Made by a program: the position numbers and the translations under genes. Below the pieces are notes generated by a model. That model was given only the letters and a program-made list of their open reading frames with translations. It searched no databases and was not told where the DNA came from. Positions 45,554 to 55,720 of a DNA stretch of 64,000 nt are shown here, piece by piece (positions within the stretch are counted from its first letter, which is position 1; each line of letters begins with the position of its first letter). The stretch is from Nesterenkonia sandarakina (lineage in GTDB: Bacteria > Actinomycetota > Actinomycetes > Actinomycetales > Micrococcaceae), in the NCBI RefSeq assembly GCF_003003175.1, contig NZ_PVTY01000011.1:62001-126000 (forward strand), given 5' to 3'.

Positions 45554-47529
45554 CTGGTTTGGGAGAGGTCCTTGCACGGCGGTTCGACCCCGCCAAGGGT
45601 GTGGAGCGGCTGAGCTTCTCAGCCCCGGGACACACCGCGGGACTGGGTCTCGGCGGCTCGATCGCCGTCAACGGTGTCTGTGTCTCCGCGGTGGCCATCG
45701 AGGACGATCAGATCAGCGTGGAGCTGATCCAGGAGACCCTCTCGCGCACCACCCTGGGGCAGCTCCAGGTGGGGGACCCGCTGAACCTCGAACGCTGCCT
45801 GCCCTCCGGCGCGCGACTGGACGGGCACGTGGTCCAGGGACACGTCGACGGCCTGGCCCAGCTGATCCTCGCCGACCCCCAGGACGGACGGCATCGCTTC
45901 CTGATCAGCCAGGACCTCGCGCCGTACATCGCGGAGAAGGGCTCCATCGCGATCAACGGGGTCTCGCTGACCGTCTCCGCGGTCTCCGCGCCGGGATCCA
46001 GCGACCCCTTCTTCGAGGTGGGACTGATCCCGACCACGCTGGCCGACACCACCCTGGGCAGCACCGGCATCGGGGCGCAGGTCAACGTCGAGGTCGACGT
46101 GCTGGCGAAGTATGCCCGCCGGATGCTCCAGTTCGACCAGCACCTCGCCGACGCCGATGCCTCCGTCCCCGACACCGCCGCCGAACGCCAGCCGGAGGCT
46201 GTGCCGGCGATCCCGCAGCCGGAGACCCCGGCTCCGGTGCTGGACCGGATCGACGTCGCGCTCAACGAGCTCGCCGCGGGCCGACCGGTGATCGTCGTCG
46301 ATGACGCCGATCGGGAGAACGAGGGCGACATCATCTTCCCGGCCGCCATGGCCACGCCCGAGCTGATGGCGCTGACCATCCGCTACACCTCCGGGGTGCT
46401 GTGCGTCCCGATGACCCCGGAGCGCGCCGAGCACCTGGGGCTGCCACCGATGGTGACCGAGAACGAGGACCCCAAGGGCACCGCGTACACGATCAGCTGC
46501 GACGCGACCAGCGGAGTCAGCACCGGGATCAGCGCCGCAGATCGGGCAAAGACCGCGAACGTGCTGGCCGACCCGGCGAGCACCGCCGCGGACCTCAGCC
46601 GCCCGGGCCACCTCTTCCCGCTGATCGCGGATCCGTCAGGAGTGCTCGGACGCGACGGCCACACCGAGGCCGCCGTGGACCTCTGCCGGCTCGCCGGGCT
46701 CCCCGAGGTCGGCGTGATCGCCGAGCTGACCCACGACGACGGTCGGATGATGCGCCTGCCCGCGCTCCGTGAGTTCGCCGACGAGCACCAGTACGCGCTG
46801 ATCTCGATCGCGGACCTGATCGTCTACCGCGGCGGCACCCCCAGGCCGGGCACCGCGATGGACGCGGTGGCTGCGAGCTGGGAGGCCCCCCACGACGAGA
46901 TCTCCAAGCTGGTCACCCCCGGCCCGGTGGTCACCCTGCCCACCGACCACGGGGTCTTCGCCGCCCAGGTCTGGACCGAGCACGCCACCGGGCATGAGCA
47001 CATGCTGATCTCCGCGCTCTCCCAGGCGCCCGGCGAAGGCCGGGAGAGTGCCGATCGGCCGCTGATCCGGATGCACTCCGAGTGCGTCACCGGCGACGTG
47101 CTGGGCTCGCGACGCTGCGACTGCGGCACCCAGCTGGCCTCCGCCCTGGAGTCCATCCAGCGCGACGGCGGACACCTGCTGTATCTGCGCGGCCACGAGG
47201 GGCGCGGGATCGGCCTGGCCAACAAGATGCGGGCCTATAAGCTCCAGGAGCAGGGTGCAGACACCGTGGAGGCCAACGAGATGCTGGGCCTGGCCGCGGA
47301 GCTGCGCGACTTCTCCGGCGCCGCCGCGATCCTCTACGCCTCGGGCATCCGGAAGCTGATGCTGATGACCAACAACCCGCTGAAGGTGCAGACCCTGCGC
47401 GACGCCGGGCTCGACGTCGAGCTGGTGCCCTCCACCGGAGTGGTCCATGAGACCAACCGCCGGTACCTGGAGACCAAGCGCGACCGGATGAACCACACCC
47501 TGGACCACCTCCAGCTCCACGAACAGTGA
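45535..47529 (+). CDS. Trifunctional RibE-RibB-RibA fusion: riboflavin synthase, DHBP synthase, GTP cyclohydrolase II
   Basis: This single frame of 664 residues holds three enzymes. Residues 1 to about 200 are riboflavin synthase, with two lumazine-binding repeats (MFTGIVTGLGEV and RLDGHVVQGHVDG). An Ala/Pro/Glu-rich linker (about 200-235) leads to 3,4-dihydroxy-2-butanone-4-phosphate synthase with DDADRENEGD (about 255-264) and GHTEAAVDL. From about 460 is GTP cyclohydrolase II with zinc ligands Cys517, Cys528 and Cys530 and RGHEGRGIGLANK. All key motifs look intact. The RibB-RibA fusion is common; attachment to riboflavin synthase is unusual. Control is by the upstream FMN riboswitch. Confidence 0.93.
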   Translation: MFTGIVTGLGEVLARRFDPAKGVERLSFSAPGHTAGLGLGGSIAVNGVCVSAVAIEDDQISVELIQETLSRTTLGQLQVGDPLNLERCLPSGARLDGHVVQGHVDGLAQLILADPQDGRHRFLISQDLAPYIAEKGSIAINGVSLTVSAVSAPGSSDPFFEVGLIPTTLADTTLGSTGIGAQVNVEVDVLAKYARRMLQFDQHLADADASVPDTAAERQPEAVPAIPQPETPAPVLDRIDVALNELAAGRPVIVVDDADRENEGDIIFPAAMATPELMALTIRYTSGVLCVPMTPERAEHLGLPPMVTENEDPKGTAYTISCDATSGVSTGISAADRAKTANVLADPASTAADLSRPGHLFPLIADPSGVLGRDGHTEAAVDLCRLAGLPEVGVIAELTHDDGRMMRLPALREFADEHQYALISIADLIVYRGGTPRPGTAMDAVAASWEAPHDEISKLVTPGPVVTLPTDHGVFAAQVWTEHATGHEHMLISALSQAPGEGRESADRPLIRMHSECVTGDVLGSRRCDCGTQLASALESIQRDGGHLLYLRGHEGRGIGLANKMRAYKLQEQGADTVEANEMLGLAAELRDFSGAAAILYASGIRKLMLMTNNPLKVQTLRDAGLDVELVPSTGVVHETNRRYLETKRDRMNHTLDHLQLHEQ

Positions 47530-47603
47530 TCCCCTGAGAGCGATCCACTGAACGTTATCCCCATGACACCCACAGCGCCGACCACCACAGCAGAGGAGCC
47601 CGC

Positions 47604-48104
47604 ATGAGCGGCACCGGAACACCCCAGATCGATTCTGAAGAACTTGCCGCGCTGCGCACCGCCGCCGCCGAGCTGAACCTGCGCGTCGCCGTCGTGGCCT
47701 CGCGCTGGCACGAGGTCGTCATGGACGGGCTGATCAGTGGTTCGCACCGCTTCTGCGCCGAGATCGGCCTCGAGGACGTCACCGTGATCCGGGCGCCGGG
47801 CTCCTTCGAGCTGCCGGTGCTCGCCTCCCACGCCGCGAAGAGCTTCGACGTCGTCGTCGCCCTCGGTGTGGTGATCCGCGGCGGCACCCCGCATTTCGAC
47901 TACGTCTGCACCGCCGCCACCGACGGACTGAGCCAGGTGGCGCTGAGCACCGGGACCCCCGTGGGCTTCGGCCTGCTCACCTGCGACGACGAGGCGCAGG
48001 CGCTGGACCGCGCCGGCCTGCAGGGCTCCAAGGAGGACAAGGGCTTCGAGGCGGCGCACGCCGCCGTGGCCGCAGCCGTGGAGATCGCCGCGCTGAACCG
48101 GTGA
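47604..48104 (+). CDS. ribH: 6,7-dimethyl-8-ribityllumazine synthase RibH
   Basis: A 166-residue enzyme joining the RibD product and DHBP to make the lumazine that riboflavin synthase uses. Motifs are [45 protein letters not shown] with the catalytic His, and LQGSKEDKG at the C terminus. Homologues assemble as pentamers or 60-subunit capsids. The ATG has AGAGGAG upstream. It completes the riboflavin operon. Confidence 0.95.
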   Translation: MSGTGTPQIDSEELAALRTAAAELNLRVAVVASRWHEVVMDGLISGSHRFCAEIGLEDVTVIRAPGSFELPVLASHAAKSFDVVVALGVVIRGGTPHFDYVCTAATDGLSQVALSTGTPVGFGLLTCDDEAQALDRAGLQGSKEDKGFEAAHAAVAAAVEIAALNR

Positions 48105-48106
48105 GA

Positions 48107-48112
48107 TACCCT
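48107..48112 (+). promoter_or_regulatory. Putative -10 hexamer TACCCT for leaderless hisE transcript
   Basis: TACCCT ends exactly 6 nt before the GTG at 48119, which also gives the family-typical HisE start. It would separate his-trp transcription from the riboflavin operon. Confidence 0.5.
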
Positions 48113-48118
48113 GGAGCG

Positions 48119-48382
48119 GTGAAAACCTTCGATCAGCTCTACGCCGAACTTGCCCAGAAGGCCGAGACCCGTCCGGAGGGCTCCGGCACCGTCGCAGCCC
48201 TCGACGCCGGGGTCCATCAGATCGGCAAGAAGGTCGTCGAGGAGGCCGCCGAGGTCTGGATGGCGGCCGAATACCAGAGCGACGAAGAGACCGCCGAGGA
48301 GATCTCCCAGCTGCTCTACCATCTGCAGGTCATGATGATCGCCAAGGGCATCGCTCCCGAGGACGTCTACAAGTACCTCTGA
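48119..48382 (+). CDS. hisE: Phosphoribosyl-ATP diphosphatase HisE
   Basis: An 87-residue enzyme of histidine synthesis that hydrolyses phosphoribosyl-ATP to phosphoribosyl-AMP. It shows [31 protein letters not shown] with the metal-binding glutamates, and [15 protein letters not shown] chose GTG 48119, which gives the usual 87-residue length and sits 6 nt after a TANNNT hexamer; an in-frame GTG at 48101 overlapping the ribH stop would add six residues. Confidence 0.92.
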   Translation: MKTFDQLYAELAQKAETRPEGSGTVAALDAGVHQIGKKVVEEAAEVWMAAEYQSDEETAEEISQLLYHLQVMMIAKGIAPEDVYKYL

Positions 48383-48441
48383 ACCTCCCGGGCGAGTTCA
48401 CCGACACCGCCATCACCTGCACACGAAAAGACGAGATCCCT

Positions 48442-49293
48442 ATGCTGCGCATTGCTGTTCCGAACAAGGGTGCCCTCTCCGAGGCCGCCATGGAGATGCT
48501 CTCCGAGGCTGGCTACGTCCAGCGCCGCGACCGGCGCGAACTGGTCATGCTCGATGAGGAGAACGGGGTGGAGTTCTTCTACCTGCGCCCCCGCGACATC
48601 GCCGTCTACGTCGGCGCCGGCACCCTCGACGTCGGGCTGACCGGTCGCGACCTCTTCCAGGACGCCCGGGTCGACCACGGCGCCGAGGAGGTCCTGGGGC
48701 TGGGCTTCGGCAAGTCCACCTTCCGCCTGGCCGGACCTAAGGGGCGCTTCAGCAGCGCCGCCGACCTCGCCGGCACCCGGGTGGCCACCAGCTATGACGG
48801 CCTGCTGGCCCACTGGTTCGAGAACCAGGGCGTCCCCGACGTCGAGGTCGTCCACCTCGACGGCGCGGTGGAGACCGCCGTGCGGCTCGGCGTGGCCGAT
48901 GCCATCGCTGACGTCGTGGAGACCGGCAACACGCTCAAGGCCGCCGGGATGGAGACCTTCGGCGAGCCGATCATGCAGTCCGAGGCGATCCTGATCTCCG
49001 GCCGCGGCCAGCACCCCGAGGGCCTGGACCGGCTCATCCGCCGACTGCAGGGCGTCCTCGTGGCCGCGCAGTACGTGATGATGGACTACGACGTGCACCG
49101 GGACCTGCTCCCGGCCGCCGCCGCGATCACCCCGGGCCTGGAATCACCGACCATCTCTCCGCTCGCAGATGAGAACTGGGTGGCCGTGCGCTCCATGGTG
49201 CCGGCGAAGAAGACCAACCAGCTGATGGACGAGCTCTACGAGCTCGGTGCCCGCGCGATCCTGGTCTCCTCCATCCACGCCTGCCGAATCTGA
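48442..49293 (+). CDS. hisG: ATP phosphoribosyltransferase HisG (long form)
   Basis: A 283-residue enzyme catalysing the first, feedback-regulated step of histidine synthesis. The N-terminal [20 protein letters not shown], the PRPP-binding [10 protein letters not shown] region, and [19 protein letters not shown] are conserved. The C-terminal regulatory domain (about 205-283) marks the long, histidine-inhibited form that needs no HisZ. Confidence 0.95.
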   Translation: MLRIAVPNKGALSEAAMEMLSEAGYVQRRDRRELVMLDEENGVEFFYLRPRDIAVYVGAGTLDVGLTGRDLFQDARVDHGAEEVLGLGFGKSTFRLAGPKGRFSSAADLAGTRVATSYDGLLAHWFENQGVPDVEVVHLDGAVETAVRLGVADAIADVVETGNTLKAAGMETFGEPIMQSEAILISGRGQHPEGLDRLIRRLQGVLVAAQYVMMDYDVHRDLLPAAAAITPGLESPTISPLADENWVAVRSMVPAKKTNQLMDELYELGARAILVSSIHACRI

Positions 49294-49307
49294 GCAGAGG
49301 ACGGTCG

Positions 49308-50072
49308 ATGACACTTTCAGTCCGAGTCATCCCCTGTCTCGACGTCGACGCCGGTCGCGTGGTCAAGGGGGTCAACTTCGAGAACCTCCGCGACGCCGGG
49401 GACCCGGTGGAGCTGGCGCACCGCTATAACCGTGCCGGAGCCGATGAGCTGACCTTCCTCGACGTCACCGCCTCCTCGGCCGACCGGGAGACCACCTACG
49501 ACGTGGTGACCCGCACCGCCGAAGAGGTCTTCATCCCGCTGACCGTCGGCGGCGGGATCCGCTCACCGAAGGACGTGGACCGGCTGCTGCGCACCGGGGC
49601 CGACAAGGTCTCGATCAACACCGCCGCGGTCTCCCGCCCCGAGGTGATCAACGAGATCGTCGGCCGGTTCGGCAACCAGGTCCTGGTGCTCTCCCTCGAC
49701 GCCCGGCGCAGCGAGGCCACCGAGTCCGGGTTCGAGGTCACCACCCACGGCGGCCGCACCGGCACCGGGATCGACGCGCTGGCCTGGTGCCGCGACGCCG
49801 CTGACCGCGGAGTGGGGGAGATCCTGCTGAACTCCATCGACGCCGACGGCACCCGCGACGGCTTCGACACCGAGATGATCTCTGCGGTCCGCGCGGTCAC
49901 CCGGGTCCCGCTGATCGCCTCCGGCGGCGCCGGAGTCCCGGCGCACTTCCCGCCCGCCATCGCGGCCGGCGCCGACGCGGTGCTGGCCGCCTCGATGTTC
50001 CACTTCGGGCCCGATGACATGATCGCCCAGGTCAAAGACGCCATTCGATCCGCCGGATACCCGGTGAGATGA
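49308..50072 (+). CDS. hisF: Imidazole glycerol phosphate synthase subunit HisF
   Basis: This 254-residue TIM-barrel cyclase works with the HisH glutaminase to make imidazole glycerol phosphate. Catalytic Asp residues lie in [16 protein letters not shown] (Asp near 11) and [27 protein letters not shown] and [14 protein letters not shown] bind phosphate. hisH and hisA are absent from the window, so the pathway is split in this genome. Confidence 0.96.
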   Translation: MTLSVRVIPCLDVDAGRVVKGVNFENLRDAGDPVELAHRYNRAGADELTFLDVTASSADRETTYDVVTRTAEEVFIPLTVGGGIRSPKDVDRLLRTGADKVSINTAAVSRPEVINEIVGRFGNQVLVLSLDARRSEATESGFEVTTHGGRTGTGIDALAWCRDAADRGVGEILLNSIDADGTRDGFDTEMISAVRAVTRVPLIASGGAGVPAHFPPAIAAGADAVLAASMFHFGPDDMIAQVKDAIRSAGYPVR

Positions 50073-50079
50073 GGTCCGC

Positions 50080-50493
50080 ATGAGCAGCAGCGAAGAAACC
50101 GAGACGGCAGAGACCCCCGAGCCGTCGACCCCCGAGCCGTCGAGCCCTGAGTCGGAGCAGCCCGGGTCGGTGTTCGAGGCCGTGCGCTTCAACGCCGACG
50201 GGCTCGTGCCGGTGATCACCCAGGACGCCGAGACCTCCGAGGTGCTGATGCTGGCCTGGATGAACGCCGAGGCGCTGGGCATCACCCTGGCCACCCGTCA
50301 GGGCGTGTACTTCTCCCGCTCCCGCCAGGAGCTCTGGCGCAAGGGCGCGACCTCCGGCAACGTCCAGCATGTGGTCTCCCTCGCGCTGGACTGCGACGGC
50401 GACACCGTGCTGATGCGGGTGCAGCAGTCCGGACCCGCCTGCCACACCGGCACCACCACCTGCTTCACCGGACGGGAGATCACCGATGCATGA
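50080..50493 (+). CDS. hisI: Phosphoribosyl-AMP cyclohydrolase HisI
   Basis: This 137-residue zinc enzyme opens the adenine ring of phosphoribosyl-AMP. After an added Pro/Glu/Ser-rich N-terminal extension of about 30 residues come [38 protein letters not shown], and the metal-site segments [11 protein letters not shown] and [12 protein letters not shown]. The extension is encoded by 15-bp repeats. The stop lies 8 bp inside trpE. Confidence 0.94.
   Translation: MSSSEETETAETPEPSTPEPSSPESEQPGSVFEAVRFNADGLVPVITQDAETSEVLMLAWMNAEALGITLATRQGVYFSRSRQELWRKGATSGNVQHVVSLALDCDGDTVLMRVQQSGPACHTGTTTCFTGREITDA
50113..50157 (+). repeat. 15-bp in-frame repeat at hisI N terminus
   Basis: Two identical 15-bp units (50113 and 50128) and a diverged third (50143) encode [15 protein letters not shown] ahead of the enzyme fold. 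Confidence 0.8.
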
Positions 50494-52111
50494 CCTCGGC
50501 ACCGTGGTCCCCGGAGCGGAGGAGTTCCTCGAGCTGGCCCAGGACCACCGGGTGATCCCGGTGACCATGACGCTGCTCACCGACTCGCACACCCCGCTGA
50601 GCATCTACCGGGCGCTGGCCACCGACGACGCCGGAGCGGCCCGCCCGGGCACCTTCCTGATGGAGTCCGCCGCCCCCGGCGCCGCCTGGTCCCGGCACTC
50701 CTTCATCGGGGTGAGCTCCTCCGCCACGCTCAGCGCGGTCGACGGCGCCGCGCACTGGATCGGGGAGCCCCCGGTCGGCACCCCGCGCGAGGGCACCACC
50801 GCCGAGGTGCTGCGCAAGACCCTGGAGTTCCTCGCCGGGACCGCCACACCAGGCCCCGCCACAGACGCTGAACCGGCCCCCGCTGCGCGCGCGACCCCGG
50901 GCCGGCCCTTCATCGAGGAGCTGCCGCACCTGACCTCCGGCCTGGTCGGCTACGCCGGCTGGGACGTCATCCGGCACTGGGAGAAGCTGCCCCATCCGCC
51001 GACCGATGACCTCCACGTCCCGGAGATGGCGATGAACCTGGTCTCGGACCTGGCGGTGCATGACAACCGCGACGGCACCGTCACCCTGGTCGCCAACGCG
51101 ATCAACTTCGACGGCCAGGACACCGGAGCCGAGCGCGCCTACACCGACGCCGTCGCCCGGCTGCACCAGATGAGCGCCAAGCTCGCCGAGCCCGTCGCCC
51201 CGGTGGTCTCCACCGCGCAGCCGGACTGGGGCGCGGCGGTGAAGCAGGACCTCACCGACCGGGTCGTCCACGCCTGGGACCAGGACGAATACCTCGCGAC
51301 CCTGGGCAAGGCCAAGCAGGCCATCATCGACGGTGAGGTCTTCCAGATCGTGGTCTCCCGCCGGTTCGAGGTCGAGACCGACGTCGACGCCCTCGCCGTC
51401 TACCGGATGCTGCGGCTGCTGAACCCCAGCCCCTACATGTACCTGATGCACTTCGAGACCCCCGACGGCGAGCCCTACCAGCTCGTGGGAGCCTCTCCGG
51501 AGGCGCTGGTCACCGTGGAGGACACCACCGTGATCACCCACCCGATCGCCGGCACCCGCCCCCGCGGGGAGACCCCGAAGCAGGACGCCGAGCTCGCCGA
51601 GGACCTGCTGGCAGACCAGAAGGAGCGCGCCGAGCACATCATGCTGGTGGACCTGGCGCGCAACGACCTGGCCAAGGTCTGCGTCCCGGGCTCGGTCCAG
51701 GTCACCCGGTTCATGGCGGTGGAGCGGTTCAGCCACGTGATGCACCTGACCAGCCACGTCCAGGGTGAGCTCGCCCCCGAGCACAGCGCCTATGACGTGC
51801 TCTCGGCGACCTTCCCGGCCGGCACGCTCTCCGGGGCGCCGAAGCCGCGCGCGCTGCAGCTGCTCGACGCCTGGGAGCCCACCCGGCGCGGCATCTACGG
51901 GGGAGTGGTCGGCTACTTCGACCTCTCCGGACGGATGGACGCCGCCATCGCGATCCGCTCCGCCCTGCTCAAGAACGGCCGCGCCTACGTCCAGGCCGGC
52001 GGCGGGATCGTCGCGGACTCCGACGACGACGCCGAACGTCTGGAGACCGTGAACAAAGCCGCGGCGCCGCTGCGCGCGGTGCTGGCCGCCGATCGTCTGG
52101 AGCACACATGA
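50486..52111 (+). CDS. trpE: Anthranilate synthase component I TrpE
   Basis: This 541-residue enzyme converts chorismate to anthranilate together with TrpG. The N-terminal feedback region contains [19 protein letters not shown]; the chorismate-binding half has [48 protein letters not shown] and [15 protein letters not shown]. It overlaps hisI by 8 bp. trpG and trpD are not in the window. A Gly/Ala/Pro-rich insertion sits near residues 118-140. Confidence 0.95.
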   Translation: MHDLGTVVPGAEEFLELAQDHRVIPVTMTLLTDSHTPLSIYRALATDDAGAARPGTFLMESAAPGAAWSRHSFIGVSSSATLSAVDGAAHWIGEPPVGTPREGTTAEVLRKTLEFLAGTATPGPATDAEPAPAARATPGRPFIEELPHLTSGLVGYAGWDVIRHWEKLPHPPTDDLHVPEMAMNLVSDLAVHDNRDGTVTLVANAINFDGQDTGAERAYTDAVARLHQMSAKLAEPVAPVVSTAQPDWGAAVKQDLTDRVVHAWDQDEYLATLGKAKQAIIDGEVFQIVVSRRFEVETDVDALAVYRMLRLLNPSPYMYLMHFETPDGEPYQLVGASPEALVTVEDTTVITHPIAGTRPRGETPKQDAELAEDLLADQKERAEHIMLVDLARNDLAKVCVPGSVQVTRFMAVERFSHVMHLTSHVQGELAPEHSAYDVLSATFPAGTLSGAPKPRALQLLDAWEPTRRGIYGGVVGYFDLSGRMDAAIAIRSALLKNGRAYVQAGGGIVADSDDDAERLETVNKAAAPLRAVLAADRLEHT

Positions 52112-52863
52112 GTGAGACCACCCCTGCCCCGCAGAACCCCGAGCCGCACCGTTCCAGGGCGCAGGGTCGCGCGACCTCGCGCCTGAGCGGGATCATGACG
52201 CGCCGCAACGTGGTGCTGATGTCCCTGCTCGGCGGCGCGCTGCTGCTGATCTCCTCCACGATGACCTGGGTCACCGCCTACGGCCTGGGATCCACCTCCT
52301 CGGTCCAGGAGGTGGCCATGACGGGCGCGGAGCTGGTGGAGACCGTCACAGCGATGGGTCTCGTCGGGCTCGCCGCCGGCGTGGCCGTGACCATCGCGAG
52401 GCGGCTGGGCCGCGTCGTCATCGGTTCGGTGCTCTTCGGCGCCGCCATCATCGCGCTGCTCGCCATCCGCTCGGTCCTGGCCGATCCGGCAAGCGTCGCC
52501 TCCACGGCGCTGGGTGAGATCACCGGCACCACCGCCGCAGCCCAGCGCTATGAGCTGAGCATGGCAGTCTGGCTGGGCTTCGCGGGTGCGCTGCTGCTGC
52601 TGATCGCCTCCCTGGGACTCCTGCTGGTCTCCTACCGCTGGCCGGACCGCCGGTCCCGCAAATACCAGGTCAACACGGCTGAAGATGCTTCCGAAGCACC
52701 GGGCGAGGGTGCCGGGCCGGACGCCGGACAGCCCGGATCCCAGCAGAGACCCGGGACGAACCGCAGCGCCCGCGGCACCAGGGCCAGCGGGACCGAGCCT
52801 GACGAGTTCGACCTCTGGGACGGGCTCTCCGACGGCGATGACCCCACCGACCCGCGCCGCTGA
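52108..52863 (+). CDS. Trp-operon-associated membrane protein (TIGR02234-like)
   Basis: A 251-residue protein with about four transmembrane helices (about 35-52, 68-88, 95-115 and 148-170) and a disordered C-terminal tail. It overlaps trpE by ATGA and sits between trpE and trpC, the defining place of the actinobacterial Trp-associated membrane protein family. Its function is unknown. Confidence 0.82.
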   Translation: MSETTPAPQNPEPHRSRAQGRATSRLSGIMTRRNVVLMSLLGGALLLISSTMTWVTAYGLGSTSSVQEVAMTGAELVETVTAMGLVGLAAGVAVTIARRLGRVVIGSVLFGAAIIALLAIRSVLADPASVASTALGEITGTTAAAQRYELSMAVWLGFAGALLLLIASLGLLLVSYRWPDRRSRKYQVNTAEDASEAPGEGAGPDAGQPGSQQRPGTNRSARGTRASGTEPDEFDLWDGLSDGDDPTDPRR

Positions 52864-52868
52864 CGCCC

Positions 52869-52910
52869 CGCGGGCCAGCTCCCGACGTCCGCGGGCCAGC
52901 TCCCGACGTC
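52869..52910 (+). repeat. Perfect 21-bp tandem duplication in intergenic DNA
   Basis: Two identical 21-bp units (52869-52889 and 52890-52910) begin six bases after a stop codon and are followed by a partial third copy. The 225-bp gap to 53088 otherwise shows no gene. Confidence 0.9.
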
Positions 52911-53087
52911 CGCGCGGCCCAGCTGCTGGGGTCCGGCGGCTGAAGCGTCGGGCTGCCGGAAGACCTGAGCCGCTGCGACTCGGGAGGTTTCGCTCCGCGG
53001 CGTCACCGACCACGGGGTCAGGCCATACGTGGCAGAATGGTGCCCAGATTTGAATGAGCACCGCCGCACGTTCTAGAGAGGACCAGA

Positions 53088-53468
53088 ATGGCCAACACCA
53101 CTGCTCTGCGCGACACCGAGCCAGCCCCCGGCGAGAAGATCGATGACGAGTACATCCATCACGATCACATCGGCCACGGCTCCACTCCCGCGGCCTGGGC
53201 GCTCAGCCTCACCATCATCGTCGGCTCGATCATCGCCGGCCTGGGCATGGTCCTGCAGATCTGGATCCTGGTCTGGATCTCGATCCTCTTCATCCCGCTC
53301 GCCCTCACTCTCGGTGTGGTGCTCAAGGCCAAGGGCTATGGCGTGGAGATGGACTCCAACGCGGTGCTCAAGCAGCACGAGAGCGCCCGCGACCACCAGG
53401 GCCCGGCCACCACGGACAACTCCCGCGGCGGCCAGGACCAGCGGCGGTCAGAAACCGCAGCTCGCTGA
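53088..53468 (+). CDS. HGxxPAAW-motif membrane protein
   Basis: A 126-residue protein containing HGSTPAAW (about 27-34), which names an actinobacterial family of small membrane proteins. Two transmembrane helices follow (about 36-55 and 60-80), then a hydrophilic tail. The ATG has AGAGAGGA upstream and its stop directly abuts the trpC start. Function unknown; its place before trpC is conserved in Micrococcales. Confidence 0.8.
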   Translation: MANTTALRDTEPAPGEKIDDEYIHHDHIGHGSTPAAWALSLTIIVGSIIAGLGMVLQIWILVWISILFIPLALTLGVVLKAKGYGVEMDSNAVLKQHESARDHQGPATTDNSRGGQDQRRSETAAR

Positions 53469-54272
53469 ATGGTGACCGTCCTCGACTCGATCATCGCCGG
53501 AGTCCGCGAAGACCTCCAGGAGCGCCGCGCCGCGATCTCGCATGAGCAGATCGTGGCAGCAGCGGCCGCCGCGCCCCCCGCGCTGGATGCCCACGCGGCG
53601 CTGCTCGCCGGGCGCGACGACCCGCACGGCGTGCGGATCATCGCCGAGGTCAAGCGGTCCTCACCCTCCAAGGGTGCCCTGGCCGAGATCCCCGATCCGG
53701 CGCGGCTCGCGAAGTCCTATCAGGACGGCGGGGCCGCTGTGATCAGCGTCCTCACCGAGGCCCGACGCTTCAACGGAAGCCTGGCAGACCTGGACGCGGT
53801 GCGCGCCGCCGTCGAGATCCCGGTGCTGCGCAAGGACTTCATGGTCGACTCCTACCAGTTCTACGAGGCCCGCGCCCACGGCGCCGACCTCGTGCTGCTG
53901 ATCGTCGCAGCACTCGATGACGACCAGCTGCGCGACTTCCTGACCCTGACCCACGAACTGGGCATGGAGGCCCTGGTCGAGGCGCACACCGAGGAGGAGA
54001 TCGCCCGGGCCGTCGCGCTGGGCGCCAAGATCGTCGGAGTCAACGTGCGCAACCTCAAGACCCTGGAGGTCGACGTCGCGCACTATGCCACGATGGCCCA
54101 GCACCTGCCAGCCTCAGTGGTGCGGATCGCCGAGTCCGGGGTCACCTCCGCCCGCGAGGTCGCCGACTACGCCGCACAGGGTGCCGACGCCGTGCTGGTC
54201 GGCGAAGCCCTGGTGAAGGACGGCGCACCGGAGACCGCGCTGCGCAGCTTCCGCGCGGCGAGCCTGGTCTGA
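53469..54272 (+). CDS. trpC: Indole-3-glycerol-phosphate synthase TrpC
   Basis: A 267-residue TIM-barrel enzyme of tryptophan synthesis. Motifs: [15 protein letters not shown] (catalytic Lys), [53 protein letters not shown] and [12 protein letters not shown]. The ATG abuts the preceding stop codon without a gap, so translation is probably coupled; the GTG next to it is an alternative. No trpF is seen, consistent with the dual-function PriA known in actinobacteria (inference). Confidence 0.95.
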   Translation: MVTVLDSIIAGVREDLQERRAAISHEQIVAAAAAAPPALDAHAALLAGRDDPHGVRIIAEVKRSSPSKGALAEIPDPARLAKSYQDGGAAVISVLTEARRFNGSLADLDAVRAAVEIPVLRKDFMVDSYQFYEARAHGADLVLLIVAALDDDQLRDFLTLTHELGMEALVEAHTEEEIARAVALGAKIVGVNVRNLKTLEVDVAHYATMAQHLPASVVRIAESGVTSAREVADYAAQGADAVLVGEALVKDGAPETALRSFRAASLV

Positions 54273-54400
54273 CTCAGCACCCGCGCAGCATGACCCGGGA
54301 GCCCACCCCAGAGCCTGCACCCCTGGGCACCCACCACCTGAGCTTCATACACTGAGCCGACCAGCTGAGGCTGACCGGCGGAGATCATCGAGGAGAGACC

Positions 54401-55720
54401 ATGAGCGCTCCAGCTGAAGAGACGCGGAAGTATCGCGACCACGAAGGGCCCTACTTCGGGAACTTCGGGGGACGCTGGATGCCGGAATCTCTCGTCGCAG
54501 CCCTCGACGAGGTCGAGCAGACCTTCCGCGAGGCCAAGCAGGATCCGGAGTTCCTCGCCGAGTTCCACCGCCTCGGCCGGGACTACACCGGACGCCCCTC
54601 GCTGCTGACCGAGGTCCCCCGCTTCGCCGCCCAGGCCGGCCGCGCCCGGATCTTCCTCAAGCGCGAGGACCTCAACCACACCGGCTCGCACAAGATCAAC
54701 AACGTGCTCGGGCAGGCGCTGATCGCCAAGCGCATGGGCAAGACCCGGCTGATCGCCGAGACCGGGGCCGGCCAGCACGGCGTCGCCACCGCCACCGCCG
54801 CCGCCCTGATGGGCATGGACTGCGTGGTCTACATGGGCTCCGAGGACACCCGCCGACAGGCGCTGAACGTGGCCCGGATGCGGCTGCTCGGCGCCGAGGT
54901 GGTCCCGGTGGATCACGGCGCCAAGACCTTGAAGGATGCGATCAACGAGGCGCTGCGCGACTGGGTCGCCTCGGTGGAGCACACCCACTACCTGCTGGGC
55001 ACCGTCGCCGGGCCGCACCCGTTCCCCGAGATGGTCCGCTGGTTCCACCAGGTCATCGGCGACGAGGCCCGCGAGCAGATCCTCGCCATGGAGGGACGCC
55101 TGCCCGACGTCGTCGCCGCATGCGTCGGCGGCGGTTCCAACGCGATGGGCCTCTTCCACGGCTTCCTGGACGACCCGGAGGTCGCCCTCTACGGCTTCGA
55201 GGCCGGCGGCGACGGGGTCGAGACCGGCCGGCACGCCTCGGCCATCACGCTCGGCCGCTCCGGGGTGCTGCACGGTGCCCGCTCCTTCCTGATGCAGGAC
55301 GAGGACGGCCAGACGGTGGACTCGCACTCGATCTCCGCCGGCCTGGACTACCCCTCGGTCGGCCCCGAGCACGCCTACCTCGCCGAGATCGGACGGGCCA
55401 CCTACGAACCGGTCACCGACTCCGAGTGCATGGCCTCCTTCGAGATGCTCTGCCGCACCGAGGGCATCATCCCCGCCATCGAGTCGGCCCACGCGCTGGC
55501 CGGCGCCGCCCGGCTCTCCCGCAGCTGGGGTGAGGACGGGGAAGGCAAGATCATCATGATCAATCTCTCCGGGCGCGGCGACAAGGACGTGGAGACCGCC
55601 GCTGAATGGTTCCGGATGCTTCCGGGCCAGGAGAACGACCCGGTGGCCGAGACCGAGACCGCAGAGAATACCGGGGATGAGAGCCCGTCCCCGGCACCCG
55701 AGACGGGAGTCCAGGCATGA
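54401..55720 (+). CDS. trpB: Tryptophan synthase beta subunit TrpB
   Basis: A 439-residue PLP enzyme joining indole and serine. The PLP lysine is in [11 protein letters not shown] (about 88-98), with [12 protein letters not shown], the phosphate loop VGGGSNAMG and GVLHGARSF. The C-terminal tail beyond the fold is acidic and disordered. It has a GAGGAG site and lies 128 bp after trpC; TACACT near 54348 could be an extra promoter. It overlaps trpA by 4 bp (ATGA). Confidence 0.96.
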   Translation: MSAPAEETRKYRDHEGPYFGNFGGRWMPESLVAALDEVEQTFREAKQDPEFLAEFHRLGRDYTGRPSLLTEVPRFAAQAGRARIFLKREDLNHTGSHKINNVLGQALIAKRMGKTRLIAETGAGQHGVATATAAALMGMDCVVYMGSEDTRRQALNVARMRLLGAEVVPVDHGAKTLKDAINEALRDWVASVEHTHYLLGTVAGPHPFPEMVRWFHQVIGDEAREQILAMEGRLPDVVAACVGGGSNAMGLFHGFLDDPEVALYGFEAGGDGVETGRHASAITLGRSGVLHGARSFLMQDEDGQTVDSHSISAGLDYPSVGPEHAYLAEIGRATYEPVTDSECMASFEMLCRTEGIIPAIESAHALAGAARLSRSWGEDGEGKIIMINLSGRGDKDVETAAEWFRMLPGQENDPVAETETAENTGDESPSPAPETGVQA

